NCBI GenBank assembly: GCA_029204225.1
Contig: CM055103.1
Location: 51,987,145 to 52,051,144 of the forward strand
Reading direction: 5' to 3'
DNA: 64,000 nucleotides
From: Diphasiastrum complanatum
Lineage: Eukaryota > Streptophyta > Lycopodiopsida > Lycopodiales > Lycopodiaceae
In this document: positions 57,801 through 64,000 of the stretch, in pieces
Numbering within the stretch: the stretch's first letter is position 1
Layout of the letters: each line of letters opens with the position of its first letter
Notes under the pieces: generated by a model
Databases searched by the model: none
What the model saw: the letters and a program-made list of their open reading frames with translations, nothing else
Told to the model about the DNA's origin: nothing
Made by a program: the position numbers and the translations under genes

Positions 57801-60800
57801 TGCATATACACAAATGAGAAACACCCACGACTATTGGCAATGTTTCTCTTAAAAGTTATTAAATGTTGTGAAACTCACCACTTCTAGATGATGAATCATC
57901 AAGTAGAACTTTGTGCAAAGAAGGTACTATTCTGCCAACAGTTGTACAAGCTTGTGTATCTGCTTCCTCCCACGATCTTGAAAGTTGCATTAGCACCTCT
58001 CCCACTTGCTTCCCACACTAGAAACATTCAAGCAAGATTTGGTTCAAATCTCCAATGGAAGTTATGATGTTAGCAAGGTCACTACAAAGGCATGATTGTT
58101 CTATTGTCAAAAATATTCAATGTAACTTACAAGATAGTCAAAGTTGTTTGAAGACTCACTTCTTGGTCAAGTGACCCACTTGACAAGGCAAATGCTGCAT
58201 CATTTAGCTGTTACAAGCAAAGACACGAAATAGTTGTAAAAAAGATCACTTCTTAATTTTAGCAATCAAAATACTAAGACTTTCAAAACAATAACACCAT
58301 CCATAGTTGAATGGCAAGTGAAGTAGGGTTATCAATCCCGTTAGGGTTGCCTATGTCGTAGATCAATTCCCAAAACCTATTCATGTGAACTTCAACAAGT
58401 AAACTTCATTCAAGTCATATAACCCCGAAAAAATTGTGTTGGCTATACTTGACCTTTGTAGATTATCTACAAGCTACCATAATCAGAGTGAAAATATTTT
58501 GTATCTCCTCTGTGGAGGTATAGAACCTTAATTTAAAAGGAATCAATCACATAGTATCCTTTTTTTTCCACATTAAATGACTTTGCTCTTCGACTTTATA
58601 TTACTAATGACAAGATGTGCCAAATATTTGCCTGAGAGCTCCTACTGTCCGAGTGACTTACAATGGATGCTGTGAGACATTAGGATGTACTCTCTAGCTG
58701 GCTTTCTTTTTTATGAACTTGTGCTGACTTTCACTGTCCTCTACGTTCACATCAATTTCATATATCCCTGTTTCCTGCTCAGAAGCTTCAAATCAAAGAT
58801 GTTCAGACACCATCATGTTCGGAAAACATTGTGCATTAATGAACTGGAAAATTTCCAGCTGGTTTGAAAGGCTACATGCTGTACTTAATAATTTTGCTAG
58901 TTGTTGTCTGACCTCGTTTGTGTTGCACTACTTGTTTTTTTTGTAATATTTAGTTTTTGGTACAGTGTCTATTTCTTGTCAACTCTTGGTTTTTATTATT
59001 TCCATGATGTTTCGTGCATCCACCAGATTTTCCCCATTCCCTACAAAACACATTTCAAAATGACGTTAGGAACGCTTGTGTACAGAATGTGGACCGGGAC
59101 CTATTACAGCATATGGTGAGTATCTGTTACAGTTTGGTGAGGCACACGAGTTAGCCATTTATAATGGCCTACCTCATTGGCCTAATTCTGGCAGCTATAC
59201 TTGTCACCCTCATAGTGGTGGTCATAGTGTTGTTGATTACCTCATGGGGGTCATCATCCATTCCCCTCATTCACAGTTTCTATATCTCTCCCACCACTCT
59301 CTCTGATCGTTCGTTCCTTTCCTTCGCTATTGGCCATCTTCCATCATTGCCATCTCCACCACAATCCATGCTACCCCGTGCACCCAAATACACTTTCCAC
59401 CATCCCCTCTACATACCGCTCTACCAAGAATCCCTTGCCTCCTTACTTCACTCTTTTCCACACAACAAGCCACTGGAGTCTCAGGCTGCCTTCCTCACCA
59501 CTTCTCTCCATATTGCTGCAACTTTGGCCTTTCCATCTAAACCTCACAATAACAAACCAGCTCATCCGCGATCACCTCGACCTTTCCATCCACCATGGTA
59601 CGACGCGGAATGCCGCTCCCTTCACCACACTGTCACACATGCTCGTTTCCATGCCCCCCATCTCCTTCGCTCCTCTCTCTCTCTCTCCTCTCTCTTCTAA
59701 GTCCTACCCATTATGTTTTTCCGGCTCTCATTCCTAGGCTCCAGCCCTTGATCTGAAACCATGCAAATTACAAAACCTAATCCTAAAGCCCAAGCAGCAA
59801 GAAAAATTTGGGAGCATTAGACCCTAAACCATGGGCCTTATAGTTTTTCTTATCGTTGAACACTCGTTAGAACACTCGTTAGTCCACAATTTGAAGCAGA
59901 CAAGCAAATCTCTCATTACATCAAAACAAGAGAAATTTTGAAGTCCAATGTTAATTCTATTCTTTGGATATTCAGTAGGAAAATTTACTGCAAATAAAAA
60001 GATATATCAATGTTTGTAGAGTACCCAAGGGCAAGGGTACATAAGATTGAAATATACATTTTAAGTGTGTTTCATACCGTGGGAGCGTAGTATGTCACCG
60101 ACTAAATAAAAGAACTAAATAATATGAAACTGATGTGGCCTAAGATACAAATAAAACATTTGTATTAAGATATATTAGAGAATAATAAAAATAACAGTGA
60201 AAATAATAATGATCACTCTATTCTATTTATGCTCACTAATAGCTTGAGGTAGTGGTTGGAAGAATACTATAATAGAAGTTGTGGCTATTGAGTGTGGTAG
60301 TCCTTGATGAGTTGCGTGTCGATGATTGCCTATCGGTCACAGGATTCCTTTCACGATCTGATCGTTGTATTACAATAGCTTCAATTTACAAATTCTCTAT
60401 TATCGATGTATATGTTAACCATATGCTGAATGCTTTCGTGTTTTTTCCTCTCTCCATCTGAAATACTTTTATTCCATAGATTAACATAGAATATCAGTCG
60501 AAGAATGCATGTCATAGACGACTAAATTATTCGCACTCTTCATGGTTGTCTATGACATCTACGGAAGATATTCTACTAAGTTAAACGAATGATATAACAA
60601 CCTAGCGATTTATTTGAACATCGAAAGATCGTTCCTTAAATCATTGTATTTCTTCTTGGGGAAAATTGTTTTGACATTCTGCATTGTTATTGAGTATCCC
60701 CAACAAGTGGAGCGTGGAAGAATGTGCTAGCTCATTATGGGAAAAACTTGAAGATGATGAATTTCGTTAAGGGGTTCTTCATGGTTAAGAAGAATCTTGA

Positions 60801-62177
60801 GGATTGTCAATCTTGTAAGTGGAGGTTTGAACCATTAGGAACTAGTTTCAGCCCCTTTGTGGAAATTAGTGCCTTAATTTGTGAAGTACATTAATTTTTT
60901 TGGTGTTCATCCAATTTATGGAGGCAATTTAACGTGAAACTCTAGGGTAAGCAACAAATGCCAGCGAGCTGCCTTTTGGTCAAAGTAATAAAATTTTGAA
61001 ACTTGGTTCCTACTTTGTTCTGAAGCATCTGTGACCTGCCAAAGTTTGTTCATTACAATCTATGGGGGAGTTTCTACTCTGTAAGTTTGATATCCCCTTG
61101 AATGATTAAAGATCATATTTGGTAGTGGACAATCAAGTATTATTTGTTCGGAGTACTTTTTGACAGTTTGAGAATGTTTTGGGCTTAAATGGAGGCTGGA
61201 GATAGTTGAAATAGACAAAATTTATTGTAGAGTGAATAATATATATATGGGCTGTTTGCAAATTCTTTGATTCTTAAATTTTCTTGATTTTATCCTTGTT
61301 TATGTAAGACATTGACATTTCTAGTTGCAATCTAAAGCCTCGACTCTCAACTGAAACAGTGTCGCACAATAAATTTGATGACTAAATCAGAAAACGTGAT
61401 CGAGATGGATGCATACGTCAAGTCGAAGATCATTTGGAAGTTTTCCCAGATAGTCGTACGGCAGTTTGAGGCTGTCCTGAATGAAACCACAAGTTAAATG
61501 TGATACTTAGTCACAAGAGACAAACTGTTACCAATGTACACATACATTGAACAGCAAATGATAAACTAGTAAGATTCTGGGAAATATCATTGCATATCTA
61601 TGCTTAATAGGTGGCATCAAAACAATCCATTAGAATATTAAGAATAAATTGAAGTGAAATATTAACACACAAGCGAAGCCAGAAGACAAAAAGACGGTAA
61701 TAGCAAATCATACACCCGCTAGAGACTGTAGGGAAGCTAGAAAGAACCGAAAACCTTGAAAATAACTATAACACACAACCTAACACATGATTATAATTGC
61801 AATCTCTAACTTTATTATAGAGTTCAACCAGACAATATTAGACCATTGGATTCATTGCGTCCAAAATAATTATTGCGCCATTGATGCGTTACCCCAAGTT
61901 CCTGTAACCTCATTTTCAAGTCTTCATCCTCGTCAACTCTGTCAGATGATTTCTCGCTCTTTTGATTTGCCCGCGCAAAATGTAGCTGGCCGTAAGAAGG
62001 CTTTGCATTCAGAATAGGATGCCGGATTTGGCCGAACAAGTAAGGGGAGCAACGAAGAGCACCAAATCCAGAAGATGTAAGAGGAATGGGAAGCGGATCG
62101 CAAGCAAGCGGCATAAGAGATGATGCTCGTGTCGCCATTTCCATCGCCTCGCTTACAAACGTAGAACGGAGAGACAT
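51802..62177 (-). CDS. Plastid-targeted two-helix membrane protein, eight exons
   Basis: Exons on the minus strand: 62177-61893, 58207-58160, 56288-56252, 54363-54287, 52966-52868, 52699-52629, 52207-52117, 51912-51802. Total is 819 nt, 272 residues plus TAA. Every intron is GT-AG and every phase fits. The 37-nt third exon, ending GTAG before GTAACT, is the piece that restores frame. Residues 1-~70 are Ser/Ala/Pro/Leu-rich with few acidics, like a chloroplast transit peptide; alternative starts are M12 and M14. The middle (residues ~96-190) is soluble and helical (FHKELITLLHQV, GRSLVAAGQYERGE, IGSALIAAGKTLLAS). Hydrophobic segments lie at about 195-210 and 241-265. I believe related plant proteins exist, but I cannot name one or its role. 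Introns are up to 3.7 kb and TE-laden. Exon 3 is the least certain, and an extra small exon in intron 1 cannot be excluded. Confidence 0.82.
52967..54286 (-). other. Intron 4 of the plastid-protein gene
   Basis: AT-rich, no exon or TE recognised. Splice sites are GTAAGC (54286) and TTTCAACAG (52967). Confidence 0.6.
54364..56251 (-). other. Intron 3 of the plastid-protein gene
   Basis: Starts with GTAACT at 56251 and ends CTTCAG at 54364. Contains a gypsy-type LTR-like segment with a primer site (55,558-55,827). Confidence 0.6.
55558..55827 (+). mobile_element. LTR-like segment with primer site
   Basis: From about 55,558 (cgttgggacccc) to 55,814 the sequence is GC-richer than its surroundings and contains a TATA-like gtataaagta (55,740). 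It is followed by TGGTATCAGAGCA at ~55,815, an initiator Met-tRNA primer site. It is interpreted as a 5' LTR remnant of roughly 255 bp; the start is uncertain. The following ~350 bp may be its leader. Confidence 0.55.
56289..58159 (-). other. Intron 2 of the plastid-protein gene
   Basis: Donor GTGAGT at 58159, acceptor ATTCACAG at 56289. It houses the gypsy fragment. Confidence 0.65.
56530..57765 (+). mobile_element. Ty3/gypsy fragment: gag and partial pol
   Basis: A gag-like stretch with stops includes YHNVRGFIRGLQEDYKEEV (56,960-57,010). A reverse transcriptase segment reads SPWAFPVLLVKKKDGSMCLC, IPRVDELFDQLEGS (57,445-57,600). It then jumps by deletion to GHYKRFVKNYTKI (57,610-57,650) and YWHHPQQKSFETLKQM, which belong to the RT-RNase H connection. 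In-frame stops replace conserved Tyr/Pro positions. It lies in intron 2 of the minus-strand gene, in the antisense direction. Confidence 0.85.
58208..61892 (-). other. Intron 1 of the plastid-protein gene
   Basis: Donor GTAACG at 61892, acceptor TTGTAACAG at 58208, 3.7 kb. It holds a LINE remnant (59,060-59,700). The remainder shows no recognised element. Confidence 0.6.
59060..59700 (+). mobile_element. LINE (non-LTR) endonuclease remnant
   Basis: One frame (59,076-59,306) reads LLQFGEAHELAIYNGLPHW, then SGSYTCHPHSGGHSVVDYLM, which matches the C-terminal half of the APE-type endonuclease of LINEs (NG...SGSYTCH...SVVDY). A different frame (59,164-59,700) takes over after a frameshift with SDRSFLSF and later PPWYDAECRSLHHTV, the W(Y/F)(D/N)xEC segment between endonuclease and reverse transcriptase. 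No RT follows. It is a truncated relic in intron 1. Confidence 0.75.
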
Positions 62178-62193
62178 AGATAGAGAGAGATAT

Positions 62194-62523
62194 TGTGAAC
62201 GTATCGGTGAACCGCGTTCACACTGCGGTGATACAAAAAACCCAGTTTACATGTCCCCATTCACACGTGCATGATACTATAACGTAATTGGCATGAGCAT
62301 TCATAGCGGATAGCTGTCAAATCATAGGCTGTGAACACTGGGTTGCGAGTTCACAACCATATTCAATTGGCCTTCAATTGAAGGCCAATTACGCCGGATA
62401 GCAGGTCGTGAGCAGGCCTCCTACCATGTAAAAGCACCATTCAACGCACTGCGCCTCAAGGCGGCTCAGTGCGTGAAGGGTGCCTGTTACACAAGGTAGC
62501 GGGCTTGCTCACGCCCGCTACCT
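62194..62523. promoter_or_regulatory. Cluster of hairpins/palindromes upstream of the plastid-protein gene
   Basis: Five inverted repeats occur in 330 bp, starting 17 bp above the ATG: tgtgaacg/cgttcaca (62194-62222), tgtgaac/gttcaca (62330-62355), a 26-bp perfect palindrome centred on caattg (62365-62390), a long imperfect hairpin with gcacc/ggtgc ends and cgcactg/cagtgcg and cgcc/ggcg inner stems (62434-62483), and aggtagcgggc/gcccgctacct (62494-62523). The word gtcgtgagcag recurs at ~62,405 and ~62,534. This could be a foldback/MITE insertion in the promoter or 5' leader, or a structured regulatory region. Confidence 0.6.
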
Positions 62524-64000
62524 AGTTCATAGCAGTCGTGAGCAGTGATAGTGGACATGCGGCATTACGTCATTGATTGAGAACACGCAAATTATGAGCC
62601 ATAGCACAGGCTACAAACAGATTTAGATCTTGACCATCTATCTATCTCATGCTACGTCAGGTATTCATCCGACGGTGGGCTACAACCTTGCAGCTGGATT
62701 TGTCGCTCCCGCTGCTCATCTTGCTACAGCCATAGCCCACCTTCTCGTGAAGCCCTAGCCCACCTCCTCATGAACGATACCTAGTCCATAGTTTACTACT
62801 TAATGGGTAAGTACATATTTCAGCGTTTTATATGTGAACTCGTAAACTTTTTGTTCAACCAGAGGAGAGAGAGAAGATAGCTGCATGTCCATCGTAGTAA
62901 TGTGAGTTGGGTAAAATTATTTATTGTGATTGAGAGGCATGTCCATCCCAAGTAAGGTGAGTTGGGTAGAGTTACTTATTGTGGTCGAGAACTTAGACTC
63001 AAACGTAGAGCGTTGCATAATGACTTTAAGGAGTTTTGTTTCAAGATCTACATAAACGGCTTGGCCTTAAAGTAGGGGATGTACATATTAACCACTAGTT
63101 GCTTGAAAACAATCGCCTTAATAATGTTATCCAAAGTAAAAAAAGGGACAACTTTGTCTATGGCTCTTATGGCAATCATAGCTCGATGTTATGGTGGAAT
63201 GTTATGGTTGCAATCCCAATGATCTGATTGATTGGTCAAGCTTGCATGGAAACAATGGACACTAAGACTACATGCACTAATCATAGATGCAAACTCGTTC
63301 ATCCTGGTCTGAGTTTGCGACCTTCTCGATCTGTATCACATGTTAAGGTGTTTCAAGGGGTGGTGAATTAATGAGTTATATGTAGATGTGCTCTTAACTC
63401 TCTTCTAGCAAGAATGGAGAACCAATGGCCTTAGGTGAAGATAAAAAAATAGTATGGTTGTATGGAAACATTGTGATATAGATCTTAGCTTAAGGATCAG
63501 AAACCTTGATTTGGGTCACACTTTGAGTAACTTACAATTGGAGGTAGAGCTTTGGTAGTACTCGAATTCTCTCCTACCATATGAAAAATAAATAAACCAA
63601 TGATGAGACCAACTTATGTTAGCATGAAAAAACTTGAGCCTCTTGTTGTGGGAAATTAGATTAATGTTAGCATTTCATATCTCTATTTTCCAAGGGTGGA
63701 TGTGACCATAGATGGCCTAGTCACTAAGGAGCCATGATAGATGTAGGGTCCACAATAAATATTATGATTTTAGAAGGAGACTCTAGTAGCCCTCAAATTA
63801 GCAAAACCCTCTCTTGTAATGTTTGAGGGTGAGTTAAAGTTAGTTTATATCATGATATGGAGAATCTCGTGCATTTAGTTGAAAAAGTAAGCCATCAATG
63901 CAACATAATATTAGCTAAGTCTTGGCAGCTCCATACAACCTTTGGGTGGTAGAAATAGAGGAAGTTTCTCCCACAACAATTCATTGGTAGCAGAGAGTTC
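62524..64000. other. Right-end region with short tandem duplications only
   Basis: tagcccacctyctcrtga is duplicated at ~62,734-62,778. A ~57-bp unit beginning gcatgtccatc and containing gtgagttgggta is duplicated at 62,883 and 62,938. The rest has only short open frames, and I see no gene or recognised element. Confidence 0.45.

Noticed and set aside
61378-61497. 39-codon plus-strand ORF in intron 1 (contains AYVKSKIIWKFSQIVVRQFE)
   Set aside because: Looks somewhat protein-like, but is isolated, on the opposite strand to the host gene, with no family match I can defend.

Overview
This window is plant nuclear DNA. The evidence is spliced genes with GT-AG introns, many LTR retrotransposons primed by initiator Met-tRNA, CACTA and LINE remnants, a plastid-targeted membrane protein gene, and a small insert that reads like plastid rpoC2. 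The long, TE-filled introns and low gene density suggest a large genome. A fern or other non-angiosperm is my guess, but nothing here proves it.

Layout. 1-1.1 kb is degenerate satellite. 1,100-6,654 is a complete, very young LTR element with equal-length, apparently identical 647-bp LTRs and a TCTCA target duplication. It carries gag plus a long unrecognised ORF and no protease, integrase or reverse transcriptase. 6.7-10.9 kb holds a 30-bp minisatellite, CT-rich DNA, one possible orphan exon, a TA microsatellite and more satellite, the last interrupted by the rpoC2-like insert.

10.9-39.4 kb is a nested segmental duplication. A two-exon 2-oxoglutarate-dependent dioxygenase (2-OGD) gene lies in a ~3.0-kb arm (A1, minus strand) with a near-identical inverted copy (A2, plus strand). 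A ~9.75-kb TE mosaic next to A1 (B1, 14,183-23,951) recurs in direct orientation (B2, 29,681-39,428) at an offset of 15,498 bp. Each B unit contains a degenerate minus-strand copia, the 5' LTR and leader of a second LTR family, a plus-strand copia fragment fused to a CACTA TNP2 fragment, and two copies of a ~2.6-kb block (D). A short coding-like fragment of unknown identity that lies downstream of the 2-OGD gene is repeated six times in this region.

39.6-49.8 kb is a nest of decayed minus-strand Ty1/copia elements. The best preserved (44,215-49,758) has a full 1,083-bp 3' LTR and a truncated 5' LTR, and is inserted in another copia. 49.8-50.6 kb has a (GA)n tract, three evenly spaced ACACGTGTC boxes and a 33-codon AT-hook-like ORF.

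51,802-62,177 is a host gene on the minus strand, which I assembled as eight exons with consistent phases and canonical splice sites. It encodes a 272-residue, probably plastid-targeted protein with two membrane segments. Its introns hold Ty3/gypsy and LINE remnants. Just upstream of its start codon is a ~330-bp cluster of five hairpins or palindromes. The last 1.4 kb shows only short tandem duplications.
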